Positions 54,441 through 63,890 of a stretch of 64,000 nucleotides of DNA are shown piece by piece. Source of the DNA: Legionellales bacterium (GTDB taxonomy: Bacteria > Pseudomonadota > Gammaproteobacteria > Legionellales > Legionellaceae). Under the pieces are notes generated by a model. That model was not told the DNA's origin. It searched no databases and was given only the letters and a program-made list of their open reading frames with translations. A program made the position numbers and the translations under genes. Numbering within the stretch: position 1 is the first letter of the stretch; each line of letters begins with the position of its first letter. The DNA lies in the NCBI GenBank assembly GCA_027449905.1, contig DAIDKT010000060.1:1-64000 (forward strand). Direction: 5' to 3'.

Positions 54441-55061
54441 ATGGCAATTATCACAAAACGTACAATTATGTCGTTGTATTCAGATCATGATGATATCTAT
54501 AGTCACCAAGTCAGAATAGTTTTAGCTGAAAAGGGTGTGAACGTTGAGATTATTCCAACCAATGCAGGGCAGCCATCAAGTGAATTGTTGGCCATAAATC
54601 CATATGGAACGTTACCCACTTTAATTGACCGAGAACTGGTTTTGTATAAATCCAGAATCATCATGGAGTATTTGGATGAGCGTTTTCCACATCCTCCTTT
54701 GCTTCCTGTTTATCCAGTGGCCCGGGCGGAAACACGAAAAATGATGTACCGGGTTGAACAAGATTGGTATAGTTTGGTGCATCGTATTACTGAAGGGACA
54801 GAGGCGGATGCTGCTCGGCAATTATTGTTAGCAAGTTTAGTTAGTATTGAACCAATTTTTGCAGATAAACCCTATTTTCTGCATGAAGAATTTTCATTGA
54901 TAGATTGTGTGATGGCCCCGTTGCTATGGCGTTTACCATCATTAAATATTGAAATTCCTGAAAGCTCAATTGCTTTGCATGCATATATGGAGCGTTTGTT
55001 TAAACGGGCTTCATTTGAAGCGAGTTTGACAGATGTTGAGAGGCAACTAAGGGCAGCGTAA
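54441..55061 (+). CDS. sspA: Stringent starvation protein A
   Basis: SspA is a glutathione-S-transferase-fold protein that binds RNA polymerase and modulates transcription in stress. The 206-aa product has the thioredoxin-like N-domain (TIMSLYSDHDDIYSHQVRIV, LLAINPYGTLPTLIDRELVL) and the helical GST C-domain with FSLIDCVMAPLLWRLP. An ATG at 54411 is in frame, but GAGGAAT upstream of 54441 and the family start favour the latter. sspB follows by 2 nt. Confidence 0.94.
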   Translation: MAIITKRTIMSLYSDHDDIYSHQVRIVLAEKGVNVEIIPTNAGQPSSELLAINPYGTLPTLIDRELVLYKSRIIMEYLDERFPHPPLLPVYPVARAETRKMMYRVEQDWYSLVHRITEGTEADAARQLLLASLVSIEPIFADKPYFLHEEFSLIDCVMAPLLWRLPSLNIEIPESSIALHAYMERLFKRASFEASLTDVERQLRAA

Positions 55062-55063
55062 TC

Positions 55064-55489
55064 ATGAAGATGACATCAAATAAGCCTTATTTTATTAGAG
55101 CAGTTTATGATTGGATTGTTGATAACGATTTAACTCCTTACTTACTAGTTGATGCAGAACATCCAGATGTGGAGGTTCCGCAAGAATTTGTCACGGCGGG
55201 GCGGATTGTATTAAATATTTCGCCGAAGGCATGTCGTGGTTTACATTTGGAGAATGATAGAATTCTATTTACAGCTCGTTTTTCTGGAAAAACAACTCAA
55301 ATTTTTTTGCCTCCTACAGCGGCACTCGCAATTTATGCTAAGGAAAATGGAAGAGGGATGGAGTTTGGGGAGGAATATGATGAGCCTACCGAACCTGCGT
55401 CCGCACAGAAAACAACCGCTCATTCAAAACCACGGGCTAAACCCGTATTAACCTTGGTAAAGCAAGACTCAGAAAAAGATGATGAATAA
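55064..55489 (+). CDS. sspB: ClpXP protease adaptor SspB
   Basis: SspB tethers ssrA-tagged proteins to ClpXP. The 141-aa product has the substrate-binding domain (KPYFIRAVYDWIVDNDLTPY, VLNISPKACRGLHLENDRI), a flexible Glu/Pro/Ala linker, and a C-terminal ClpX-binding motif KPVLTLVKQ. Operon with sspA. It overlaps tsaE by 11 nt. Confidence 0.94.
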   Translation: MKMTSNKPYFIRAVYDWIVDNDLTPYLLVDAEHPDVEVPQEFVTAGRIVLNISPKACRGLHLENDRILFTARFSGKTTQIFLPPTAALAIYAKENGRGMEFGEEYDEPTEPASAQKTTAHSKPRAKPVLTLVKQDSEKDDE

Positions 55490-56042
55490 ACTGAACAATA
55501 TAGGCCTATCTCCAGATGCAGTCCGACGTGTTGTACCATCCAAATCTCTTGTCATAAACAGTGAGAGAATTTGCCAACCGCTAACTGGTTCATTTCATTT
55601 ATCATCCGAACAAGCAAGTCAACAATTTGCGATACAATTAGGAGAAATAATTGCCGCGCCGCTGGTGTTGACTTTTGCCGGCGAAATTGGGACGGGGAAA
55701 ACAACGATTATCCGGGCTTTATTAAAAAGTTTAGGCGTCACCGCAGCTGTTAAAAGCCCTACCTTTTCACTGGTAGAAAGTTATGAGCTCATCACCATGC
55801 AAGTTCATCATTTTGATTTATATCGTATTCACGATGAGACAGAATTAGATTATATTGGTTTTAGAGACTATTTTGATAAACGAGCCCTGTGTTGTATTGA
55901 ATGGCCGGAACGCGCACCAAACTATACGAAAGGTGCGGATTTGTCGTTCACTTTAGTCAAACAGGGTAACGGTCGGGACATGCAGGCAAAAGCGTTGAGT
56001 GATGAAGGCAGTAGATTGTTGTCATGTTTGCTAACTAAATGA
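55479..56042 (+). CDS. tsaE: tRNA threonylcarbamoyladenosine biosynthesis ATPase TsaE
   Basis: TsaE is the ATPase needed with TsaB/TsaD to make t6A37 in tRNA. The 187-aa product has Walker A GEIGTGKTTIIRAL (about 69-82), SPTFSLVESYEL, the HHFDLYRIHDETELDYIGF Walker B region and CIEWPERA. It carries about 35 extra residues before the first helix, encoded partly within sspB. No internal ATG gives a shorter form. It heads the conserved tsaE-amiB-mutL-miaA block. Confidence 0.92.
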   Translation: MMNKLNNIGLSPDAVRRVVPSKSLVINSERICQPLTGSFHLSSEQASQQFAIQLGEIIAAPLVLTFAGEIGTGKTTIIRALLKSLGVTAAVKSPTFSLVESYELITMQVHHFDLYRIHDETELDYIGFRDYFDKRALCCIEWPERAPNYTKGADLSFTLVKQGNGRDMQAKALSDEGSRLLSCLLTK

Positions 56043-56062
56043 TAAACAAAGGAGAGCTTCAC

Positions 56063-57331
56063 ATGTCATTTTGTCAACAGGCGCTGGCTTTTTTTTTGTT
56101 ATTTTTACTCAGTCAATGTTCAGGTGTTTTTGCTGCAAATCTTGACGGCATCGATGTGGTTGATCAAACCAACAAAACGACCATCCTATGCAAGATAACA
56201 GGAAATTATCAGCATAAAATCTATATTTTGCATCAACCAGAGCGGATTGTGGTTGATCTTCAGCAGGTTACAACTCATTTTAACGTTAATCAATTAAAAA
56301 AAACCACATTCCTCCATGGTGTGCGATTAGGTCATCCAGATGGAAAGACATTGCGCATTGTCTTTGATATGAGTCGACCAGTGTTGTTTAAACAGACTGG
56401 GTTGCCATCAGGTTTACGAATTGACATTGAATCAAGTAAGCGAACACAACAACCAACTGATAAAAGTGGAAGTGCTGCGTTCAGGTCAATTCCGCCATCT
56501 GCTCAGGGAAAACCCGTTTATGTTTCTCATGCGCCAGGTAAATCCCTGCGAGACGTTATTGTTGTGCTCGATCCCGGCCATGGCGGTCATGATCCGGGTG
56601 CAATAGGATTCCATTATTCGAAAGAGAAAGAAGTGGTTTTAGCAATCGCGCAACAGTTGAAACGACGAATTGATAGTCAGATTGGAATGCGAGCCGTATT
56701 AACTCGTCATGGTGATTACTATGTGGGGTTGCGAGAAAGAATGGCGATCGCCAGAAAATATAATGCTGATATTTTTGTTGCGATCCATGCAGATGCCTTT
56801 GGAAATCATGATTCCCATGGCGCATCCGTCTTTGCTTTATCACAAAGAGGGGCAACAAGTGAGGCGGCACGCTGGTTGGCTGAAAAGGAGAATTACTCTG
56901 AGTTGGGCGGGGTGAATTTAAAAAACTTAGATGATCACACTGGAGTAATCCGAACTGTGTTAATTGATTTATCCCAGACAGCGACGATCAGCGCAAGTTT
57001 ACAAATGGGGGATCAAGTACTTTTCGGACTAAATAAAATGACAAACTTACATAGTCATAAAGTAGAGCAAGCGCGTTTTATGGTATTAAAATCTCCAGAT
57101 ATTCCCTCTATTTTGGTTGAAACCGGATTTATATCTAATCCGCGCGAAGAAATGAATTTAACGAGTAAAGCTTATCAAGCACGTCTGACAGAAGCTATTT
57201 TTACTGGAATAAAAAACTATTTTTGGGACCATCCTCCGAATGGTTCACGCATTGAAGCGATATCAGGCTCTCGTCAGCGTCTGGCACAATTTTATCACTC
57301 ATCCTACCCTCGGGGAAGATCTGGCGTATGA
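56063..57331 (+). CDS. amiB: N-acetylmuramoyl-L-alanine amidase (AmiB/AmiC type)
   Basis: This periplasmic amidase splits septal peptidoglycan during cell separation. The 422-aa precursor has a signal peptide (MSFCQQALAFFLLFLLSQCS), an AMIN localisation domain (about 28-115) and an Amidase_3 catalytic domain from about 165. The zinc His and Glu lie in VVLDPGHGGHDPGAIG, FVAIHADAF and ILVETGFISNPREE. AAAGGAG (56048-56054) supports ATG 56063 over the upstream ATG 56039. Confidence 0.94.
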   Translation: MSFCQQALAFFLLFLLSQCSGVFAANLDGIDVVDQTNKTTILCKITGNYQHKIYILHQPERIVVDLQQVTTHFNVNQLKKTTFLHGVRLGHPDGKTLRIVFDMSRPVLFKQTGLPSGLRIDIESSKRTQQPTDKSGSAAFRSIPPSAQGKPVYVSHAPGKSLRDVIVVLDPGHGGHDPGAIGFHYSKEKEVVLAIAQQLKRRIDSQIGMRAVLTRHGDYYVGLRERMAIARKYNADIFVAIHADAFGNHDSHGASVFALSQRGATSEAARWLAEKENYSELGGVNLKNLDDHTGVIRTVLIDLSQTATISASLQMGDQVLFGLNKMTNLHSHKVEQARFMVLKSPDIPSILVETGFISNPREEMNLTSKAYQARLTEAIFTGIKNYFWDHPPNGSRIEAISGSRQRLAQFYHSSYPRGRSGV

Positions 57332-59037
57332 GAATCCATCGATTACCTGCTTTGATTGCAAATCAAATCGCGGCAGGAGAGGTTATTGAAAAACCTGCTT
57401 CAGTTGTCAAAGAGTTACTGGAAAACTCCTCAGATGCAGGATCACAAGCAATTCAAATTGATATAGGATTTGGTGGCCTCAACCAAATAAAAGTAAGTGA
57501 TAATGGGCGTGGTATTATCGCTGATGACCTGAAACTTGCTATCGCCGCTCATGCAACGAGTAAAATCACGCAACTAGAGGACTTATATCAACTATCTAGT
57601 TTTGGTTTTAGGGGGGAGGCTTTAGCCAGTATTTCAGCCATTTCTCGCTTAACTATTTCGTCTAAAGCTTCAGATCAAATTCATGCAATGATGTTAAAGG
57701 TCGATGAAACCGGGATGTCTCTTCATCCTTGTGCGAGGAATCAAGGGACGACGGTTGATGTTCAAGACCTTTTTTATAATGCGCCTGTGCGCAAAAAATT
57801 TTTGAAGTCTGAACGGGCTGAGTTTCAAGCAATAGAGGGTGTGATTAGACAGTTTGCTTTAAGTGATTACAGAACCAAAATCACCCTTCGACATAACAAC
57901 AAATTAGTTTTATCTTTGCCTGAAGCCAGGTGTGATACCACACGATTAGGACGGATAAAAAAATTACTGGGTAACGAATTTGTTAAGCAGGCAACTTATA
58001 TTGATATAGAGCGCGGTGGGATGCACTTGTATGGTTGGGTCGGTGATAAAAACTACCAAAGAAGTCAACGTGATAAACAGTGGTTCTACATAAATCAACG
58101 CTCAGTCAAAGATAAGTTACTTTCTCATGCTGTTCAGCAATCATACCAGCCTTGGTTACATCCCGGACGTTTTCCGGCCTGTTTATTGTATTTAATCATG
58201 CCAGCGAGTGAAGTTGACGTGAATGTTCACCCGACTAAACAAGAAGTTCGTTTCCAGGATCCAAGATCGATACATGACTTAATTGTGTCATCGATTAGTC
58301 CAATACTGGCAACAAAGCCGGTTTCACTTTTGTGTGGCGTACCTCAAACTTTACCATTCATGAGCACGGATGAGATGACAACCGATTTGCTTATAACCCC
58401 TCTTTTTAGTGGTGGGGGCAGGTTGGGTCTTGGTCCACCCTTAAATTTTACTGATTTAAGAGCGAGCTCATCAGATGGGCATCTTATAAGATATGAACCA
58501 AGAAAAGACCCACAACCGCAAGCTTTCTCTTGGCTCACATTGAACGCCCAATTTGCTGTCATTTTTTTAAATGAATACGAGCCATATTTAGTCGACTTGA
58601 TTCGCTTGCATGAAGATTACTGTCAAAATTTGCTGGCAAGCCAACCACGACCTATCCCCAATCGGCCGTTATTAGTTCCTATTACTTATGAGATTGATAG
58701 AACAAGTTATGAACTATTCGAACAATATAAACAGATATTACCTGAATTAGGCATTCAATTTGATTTTTTAAGTGTATCAAAATTATTAATACGCACCATT
58801 CCATTGTGTTTACCACACTTGGATATTACATTGTTTATCAAAAATATCGATGAAAATTTTTTGGATCAAGAGATGATATTAAAGCAGTTAACCATATGCC
58901 AATCATTCAATCCTCTGCAAAGTCTAGATGAAGAACGAGGCGCGCTTGCTTCTTATCTGCAACAAATAAAGTTTATCCCACCTTATTGCGTCAGTTTAGA
59001 TGCACCACGCTGTTTAAGCATGATGCCTTATGGATAA
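57328..59037 (+). CDS. mutL: DNA mismatch repair protein MutL
   Basis: MutL couples MutS mismatch recognition to strand incision. The 569-aa product has the GHKL ATPase motifs AGEVIEKPASVVKELLENSSDAG, ISVNDGRGI-like KVSDNGRGII, HATSKI and FGFRGEALASISAISRL. The C-terminal dimerisation domain is from about 380. It overlaps amiB and miaA, and is slightly shorter than E. coli MutL. Confidence 0.95.
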   Translation: MRIHRLPALIANQIAAGEVIEKPASVVKELLENSSDAGSQAIQIDIGFGGLNQIKVSDNGRGIIADDLKLAIAAHATSKITQLEDLYQLSSFGFRGEALASISAISRLTISSKASDQIHAMMLKVDETGMSLHPCARNQGTTVDVQDLFYNAPVRKKFLKSERAEFQAIEGVIRQFALSDYRTKITLRHNNKLVLSLPEARCDTTRLGRIKKLLGNEFVKQATYIDIERGGMHLYGWVGDKNYQRSQRDKQWFYINQRSVKDKLLSHAVQQSYQPWLHPGRFPACLLYLIMPASEVDVNVHPTKQEVRFQDPRSIHDLIVSSISPILATKPVSLLCGVPQTLPFMSTDEMTTDLLITPLFSGGGRLGLGPPLNFTDLRASSSDGHLIRYEPRKDPQPQAFSWLTLNAQFAVIFLNEYEPYLVDLIRLHEDYCQNLLASQPRPIPNRPLLVPITYEIDRTSYELFEQYKQILPELGIQFDFLSVSKLLIRTIPLCLPHLDITLFIKNIDENFLDQEMILKQLTICQSFNPLQSLDEERGALASYLQQIKFIPPYCVSLDAPRCLSMMPYG

Positions 59038-59965
59038 GCTGGTTTTTTGTCTTATGGGACCAACGGCCGCTGGCAAAACCGCAGTCGCGTGTGAATTGAT
59101 TCAACAATTTCCATTTGAAATTGTCAGTATTGATTCAGCGATGATTTATCGTGGTATGAATATAGGAACAGCCAAACCTGACAGCAAGACTTTAACAAAT
59201 GCGCCTCATTATCTAATAGATATTTTAGACCCGATCGAAAGTTATTCTGCAGCCCAATGTTGTGTTGATGTTTCTGAAATTTGTGAGAAAATCATCAAGA
59301 AAGGGAAGATACCATTACTGGTGGGTGGAACAATGATGTATTTTCGTGCACTCCAGCAAGGGCTATCAGTTTTGCCAGCAGCGGATGAATTGACAAGAAA
59401 ATCGATACTCGAACAAGCAGATGCCTATGGTTGGCAGCATCTTCATGGACAGCTATCCAAGATCGATCCGTTGTCAGCAGCACGTATTCATCCGTCCGAT
59501 ACGCAACGAATTCAACGAGCACTCGAGGTTTATCAATTGTCAAACAAACCTTTATCTAGTTTTATTGCCGAACAGAAGAGGCAACAAGACACGTGCTTTG
59601 TTAATTTAATTTTGATGCCAGAGGATCGCAGTTGGTTGCACCAAAGAATTGGACAGCGTTTTAAATCAATGCTAAATGAAGGATTCGTTGATGAAGTGAT
59701 TGAATTAAATGAAAAATGGGTGTTAACTCCCGCTTTACCATCGATGCGATGTGTTGGATATCGTCAAGTATTGATGTACTTGGACGGTCATTTTGCTTAT
59801 GATTGTCTAATTGAAAAGGGGATTGCAGCAACTAGACAATTAGCAAAAAGACAATTAACCTGGTTGCGACATTGGCCTGAAGGTCATTATTTTGCTGCGG
59901 AAAACCCAACAAACCTTCAAGAACTGATGGCATTCATAATACAAACGTTAGATAATTCAAAGTAA
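59030..59965 (+). CDS. miaA: tRNA dimethylallyltransferase MiaA
   Basis: MiaA adds the isopentenyl group to A37 of tRNAs reading UNN codons. The 311-aa product has the P-loop GPTAAGKTAVACELI, IDSAMIYRGMNIGTAKP, the PHYLIDILDP segment, LVGGTMMYFRALQQGLS and MRCVGYRQV. It overlaps mutL by 8 nt. hfq, which follows miaA in many gammaproteobacteria, is absent here. Confidence 0.95.
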   Translation: MDKLVFCLMGPTAAGKTAVACELIQQFPFEIVSIDSAMIYRGMNIGTAKPDSKTLTNAPHYLIDILDPIESYSAAQCCVDVSEICEKIIKKGKIPLLVGGTMMYFRALQQGLSVLPAADELTRKSILEQADAYGWQHLHGQLSKIDPLSAARIHPSDTQRIQRALEVYQLSNKPLSSFIAEQKRQQDTCFVNLILMPEDRSWLHQRIGQRFKSMLNEGFVDEVIELNEKWVLTPALPSMRCVGYRQVLMYLDGHFAYDCLIEKGIAATRQLAKRQLTWLRHWPEGHYFAAENPTNLQELMAFIIQTLDNSK

Positions 59966-60091
59966 TTGAAAACCACGAATTGAAAAAATGAGTATCTATT
60001 CGCCAAATATGGCGTTTCCTTGAAAGATGTTGCATAGTTACAAAAATGAAAACTCATTCGCGAAGAGTATGAATTCAATTGAGAGATAAAC

Positions 60092-60286
60092 ATGTCTAAA
60101 ACTAAACAAAAAAAGGTAGTTAAAGATAAGGATTATATCGTTCATCCTAATCAGTTACCATTGAGTTGCCCTATGGATAGCATGGTATTGTGGAGTGCGC
60201 ACCCTAAAGTATATTTACCTATTGAGAAAACAGGTATCGAAGTTTGTCCGTATTGTGGTTCGCGTTATATCCTACAAGATGATTAA
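60092..60286 (+). CDS. Small zinc-finger protein (CHCC type)
   Basis: The 64-aa product has the CHCC pattern: Cys in PLSCPMD, His in WSAHPKVYLPI and the CPYCGSRYIL end. This matches the zinc-finger family related to the NDUFS6 subunit of complex I. The N-terminus is lysine-rich. Its role in bacteria is unknown. It overlaps the downstream glycosyltransferase by 8 nt, implying coupled translation. Confidence 0.8.
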   Translation: MSKTKQKKVVKDKDYIVHPNQLPLSCPMDSMVLWSAHPKVYLPIEKTGIEVCPYCGSRYILQDD

Positions 60287-61352
60287 TCCGACGAAATCTA
60301 TTTGTATTGTCAGATTATCTGCAATGGGTGATGTGTTAATGTTGGTGCCTTTAATAAGGACCTTACAGTTGCAGATCCCCAGTGTGGCGCTTACTTGGAT
60401 TATTTCTCGCCCTGCTTATGATCTAGTTGAAGGGATGGATAACATCGAGTTTATTGTGATTGAAAAACCAAATACATTTGGTGATTATTGGCGATTCAAA
60501 CAACAAATGCGAGAAAGAAAATTTGATGTGTTATTGGCTGTCCAGTCTAGTTTTCGCGCCAATCTGCTCTATGGTTGTATTCGCGCTAAAAGACGAATTG
60601 GTTTTGATAAGCTTCGTGCAAAGGATGGACATGCTTGGTTTATCAATGAGAGAATTCAGGCGGGATCTGACCATACTGTAGATGGTTTTTTAAGATTCGC
60701 CGATGCTTTGGGGATCTCTCAACATGAGATTCGTTGGGACCTACCCATTGAAGAAAAAGATTATCAATGGGCTCGGCAGCGTCTCTTTGCCAATTCATCC
60801 GGGCCTATTTTGTTGGTAAATCCCGCTGCAAGCAAGCCTGAGCGCAGTTGGTTGGCAGAGCGGTATATTGAGGTCATTCAATATGCACAAGCACATTGGC
60901 GTGCCAGAGTTGTCTTAACGGGAGGTCCTACCGAACATGATCTTGCATTAGGAAAAGTGATCGAAAACGCTGTTCAAGTGACCAATTTGATTGGTCAAAC
61001 CAAGCCTAAACAATTGTTGGCTGTGATCCATTTGGCGGATGCGTTGATTTGTCCTGATACAGGTCCTTCACATATGGGGGCTGCGGTCGCAACGCCGGTT
61101 ATTGCCTTACATGCAGTGACTAGTGCGAATGTTTCTGGCCCCTACCTTTATAGACATCTGAGTGTGGATTGTTATCCTCAAGCAGTAAAAAAAATTTTGA
61201 AGAAAACTATGGCAACGAATGTTTGGGGAACGCATGCCCATGGCACGAATACAATGCAGTTAGTTCAGGTTGAAGAGGTAATAACAAAACTAAACGAGGT
61301 TTTTTCAGAAAAGAACAGCGGTGATCCTCTTGGAAAATTAAAAAAACATTGA
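60279..61352 (+). CDS. Glycosyltransferase family 9 (heptosyltransferase-like)
   Basis: The 357-aa product resembles WaaC/WaaF heptosyltransferases of LPS inner-core synthesis. It has ICIVRLSAMGDVLMLVPLIRTL at the start, LLVNPAASKPERSWLAERYIEV (about 177) with the donor-domain entrance and DALICPDTGPSHMGAAVATPVIALH (about 257), the GT9 signature. The longer open frame begins at 60195, but ATG 60279 starts the first strand. Donor and acceptor are inferred. Confidence 0.85.
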   Translation: MINPTKSICIVRLSAMGDVLMLVPLIRTLQLQIPSVALTWIISRPAYDLVEGMDNIEFIVIEKPNTFGDYWRFKQQMRERKFDVLLAVQSSFRANLLYGCIRAKRRIGFDKLRAKDGHAWFINERIQAGSDHTVDGFLRFADALGISQHEIRWDLPIEEKDYQWARQRLFANSSGPILLVNPAASKPERSWLAERYIEVIQYAQAHWRARVVLTGGPTEHDLALGKVIENAVQVTNLIGQTKPKQLLAVIHLADALICPDTGPSHMGAAVATPVIALHAVTSANVSGPYLYRHLSVDCYPQAVKKILKKTMATNVWGTHAHGTNTMQLVQVEEVITKLNEVFSEKNSGDPLGKLKKH

Positions 61353-61381
61353 TCACTCATCCATCCTCTAATGGTATCATT

Positions 61382-61978
61382 ATGAAAATCACTGCCGTTA
61401 CCGTCTATTGTGGATCATCTGCTGGTGTTGATCCCGATTTTGTGCAATCAGGACATGATTTGGGAAAAACTCTCGCCTGTGAAAAGGTTCGTGGTATCTT
61501 TGGCGGCGGAACAATCGGCGTCATGGGTGCTTTTGGGTCCGCCGTATTGCATTATGGTGGACATCTCACTGCTGTCATTCCGCAATTTCTGATCGATCGT
61601 GAGCAGCCCATCGGCGCGAAGGAAGGTCATCACGCATACTCGGGCAACTACGAGCTGATCGTTACGAAAGACATGTATGAACGCAAGAGGCAGTTTCGTA
61701 ATAGCGACGGCTTCGTTGTTCTCGCCGGTGGTGTTGGTACCCGCGATGAACTTTGGGAAGAGATCACCGGTATCCAAATCGGTGATCATCAGAAGCCGAT
61801 CGTGGTTGTGAATACTTTGGATACTTTTAAGTACGTCCTGCTCGACATCGAACACATGCGTCACCAGAAATTTATTCGTGCCGGACTCGAGTTCGAGAAC
61901 CTGTTCGTCGTCGTTGAACATATTAGTGAAGTGCTACCGAACTTGCGGCGGATGTCTGGCGAAAAAAATGTTGGCTAA
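61382..61978 (+). CDS. LOG family protein (nucleoside 5'-monophosphate phosphoribohydrolase), probably acquired
   Basis: LOG proteins cleave (cytokinin) nucleoside monophosphates to base and ribose 5-phosphate. The 198-aa product has VYCGSSAG, the GIFGGGTIGVMGAFG segment and LAGGVGTRDELWEE, where the family usually has PGGxGTxxE (the Pro is Ala here). Downstream of about 61500 the gene is visibly richer in G and C and uses GC-ending codons unlike its neighbours, which suggests transfer. ATG 61382 starts the fold. Confidence 0.85.
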   Translation: MKITAVTVYCGSSAGVDPDFVQSGHDLGKTLACEKVRGIFGGGTIGVMGAFGSAVLHYGGHLTAVIPQFLIDREQPIGAKEGHHAYSGNYELIVTKDMYERKRQFRNSDGFVVLAGGVGTRDELWEEITGIQIGDHQKPIVVVNTLDTFKYVLLDIEHMRHQKFIRAGLEFENLFVVVEHISEVLPNLRRMSGEKNVG

Positions 61979-62079
61979 TACCGATGAGCTATTGGTCAAT
62001 AAGGTTCAAGTGGTTTACCAGCTAGTGGTGGCTCTTAAGTTTAGTAATAAAGGTTCGAGACATCGAAACTTTATCAACG

Positions 62080-63828
62080 TTGACATCCTTAAAATATAAA
62101 TACTATAATAATTTTTTGTCTACGATAGCATTCCTCGTGCATACTTCAACAGTTCGGCGCGATAGTCGCAAGAGTAGTAATACATATACGTGTATACATC
62201 AACAACTGATAGATGGAGCTCGAGAAACATACATCGATTACGTTCCTCTGTCTACCAAGATGGATCTGTTTTCTAATTATCTATTGCGACTCTTGGTGCA
62301 GACTGATGTTAACCAACCGCATAATTATATACCTCATTATCAATTTGAAACTTCTAATGGCCCAACACGCCTTATTGAAACCCGATTACAGAATCATGCT
62401 GTGCCTTTTGCCCAAGTTGATGCAAATTTAATTGCGCAGTCTTTCAAAGCTGGTAAAGCAAATAATCTGGGCTCCATTATTTTGCTCAATATTATTACAA
62501 ATACGCCCATTGACAGCCGTTATCTATATCTTGTTAGAAGTCGCGTGACAGGTGAATTTTATTTTACTCAAAAACTATGTAAAAGCTCGCTCAGTCCGTC
62601 TCAAAAAGATTGTGCCATCATCTCGTCTGATCAGACAAATTTGAAAGAGATAATCTTGGGAATAATGCCCCGTTCTTTTTACGAACCAAATTTAACTTGG
62701 TGGTTAGAAACAACCCTATTACAAAACGCAGAGCAATTAGGGCAAGTTCATGTTGATTATGAGCGTGCTCTGGCGGATGAAATTTTTGTTACCATGTTTA
62801 GGCTTTACTTGACGCCAAAAGCTTTCATCGAATTATTGCTCGATTATTGTTTTAAAAAGCAACCAGAAGGGCCAAATTATGTCACTTTGGTGAAGCAGCA
62901 TATTTTTGAGACAATTAACAAATGCCAGAATTTATTTAGTACAAAATTTTTCCTGGCAGGTCATATTTCTGGAGAAAGATTATGGCAATTATATTTAACC
63001 TATTTTGACAATATCCGCCAATTTAACCTCTTTCCGATTTTTCCAGTTGCAAATGATCAGCTTAATTTAATGGAATGCCAAACCCTTGAAAAAATGTTAG
63101 ATACCAAATGCTTATCTGAAAGTACCTATTACGATGCTTTGAATCGTTGTTTTGATCTTGTTGCGGCGCAGCTATCTGATGTATTTAGAAATAAAGACCA
63201 TTTTTTATGGAAAACACTGATTCGCATCTCAGTGTATTTATTAGAAAATGATATCCAATCTTATCAAATTAACTTTTCTGAGAATAATTTATGTTTGTTA
63301 ATTAAAAGTATTGAATTTCATCACACAGCACTTTCCATGATGTTACTAAGCCATTTATCAAAACAAGAGACATTACTAACAACAGCTCAACAACCACTTA
63401 GCACCCGTGTTTGCGAAAAAATAAAACACCCTGCGTGGCTAAATTATGGGCTTCTAGATGTTGCATGTGCAGTTGATAATATAATAGTAAAAGTCTGTTT
63501 GAGCACACATGGAGCAAAACCGTTAACAACAATGCACCGTCAACCCGGCCGTTATCAAAATATCTCAAGGAGCGGTTCTGATTTAAATTCATTTTGGGAT
63601 TTGTCCGGTACGATTCCAAGCGAAACCATGGACTCATCGGCGTCCCAAGCTACATGCTTTCAAGGTAAAACAAGAGAGCGCACAAAATCATATGTAGATT
63701 TGTCCGACATGATTCCAGCTCCCCCCTTCAGTTCATCGCTGCAAAGCAATTTAGAATCGCCATCATCCGCAACTCAAGACAAGACACCCTTAAAACAAAA
63801 CCGAGCACGACGATATTCTTTTGGTTGA
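62080..63828 (+). CDS. Orphan 582-aa protein with C-terminal DLSxxIP repeats, possible effector
   Basis: No clear homologue is recognised. The frame opens at TTG 62080, and ATG 62260 (residue 61) is a more conventional start, but neither has a ribosome-binding site. Residues 232-256 (ADEIFVTMFRLYLTPKAFIELLL) resemble the helix pair of RasGEF N-terminal domains. Residues 490-582 are polar, Ser/Thr/Pro-rich, with two repeats (WDLSGTIPSETMDSS near 506; VDLSDMIPAPPFSSS near 539), and end in a basic RARRYSFG. There is no signal peptide. A secreted, eukaryote-directed role is inference. Confidence 0.7.
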   Translation: MTSLKYKYYNNFLSTIAFLVHTSTVRRDSRKSSNTYTCIHQQLIDGARETYIDYVPLSTKMDLFSNYLLRLLVQTDVNQPHNYIPHYQFETSNGPTRLIETRLQNHAVPFAQVDANLIAQSFKAGKANNLGSIILLNIITNTPIDSRYLYLVRSRVTGEFYFTQKLCKSSLSPSQKDCAIISSDQTNLKEIILGIMPRSFYEPNLTWWLETTLLQNAEQLGQVHVDYERALADEIFVTMFRLYLTPKAFIELLLDYCFKKQPEGPNYVTLVKQHIFETINKCQNLFSTKFFLAGHISGERLWQLYLTYFDNIRQFNLFPIFPVANDQLNLMECQTLEKMLDTKCLSESTYYDALNRCFDLVAAQLSDVFRNKDHFLWKTLIRISVYLLENDIQSYQINFSENNLCLLIKSIEFHHTALSMMLLSHLSKQETLLTTAQQPLSTRVCEKIKHPAWLNYGLLDVACAVDNIIVKVCLSTHGAKPLTTMHRQPGRYQNISRSGSDLNSFWDLSGTIPSETMDSSASQATCFQGKTRERTKSYVDLSDMIPAPPFSSSLQSNLESPSSATQDKTPLKQNRARRYSFG

Positions 63829-63890
63829 TAATTCATCTTGTTATTTACAGAAACGGGATGACATCATATCCCTGGTCAACAGCCCAATTT
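63824..63890. repeat. Short degenerate copy of the GTTGACAATTCATC element
   Basis: GGTTGATAATTCATCTTG at the left and GGTCAACAGCCC at the right resemble the ends of the elements at 31866-32023 and 51816-51973. The internal part is only a short GGGATGACATCATATCCC hairpin. The left end again overlaps the stop codon of the preceding gene (63826-63828). Confidence 0.45.

Noticed and set aside
61448-61921. 157-codon minus-strand frame opposite the LOG gene
   Set aside because: It is the complement of a recognised protein in GC-richer DNA where stop codons are rarer; no domain or ribosome-binding site supports it.
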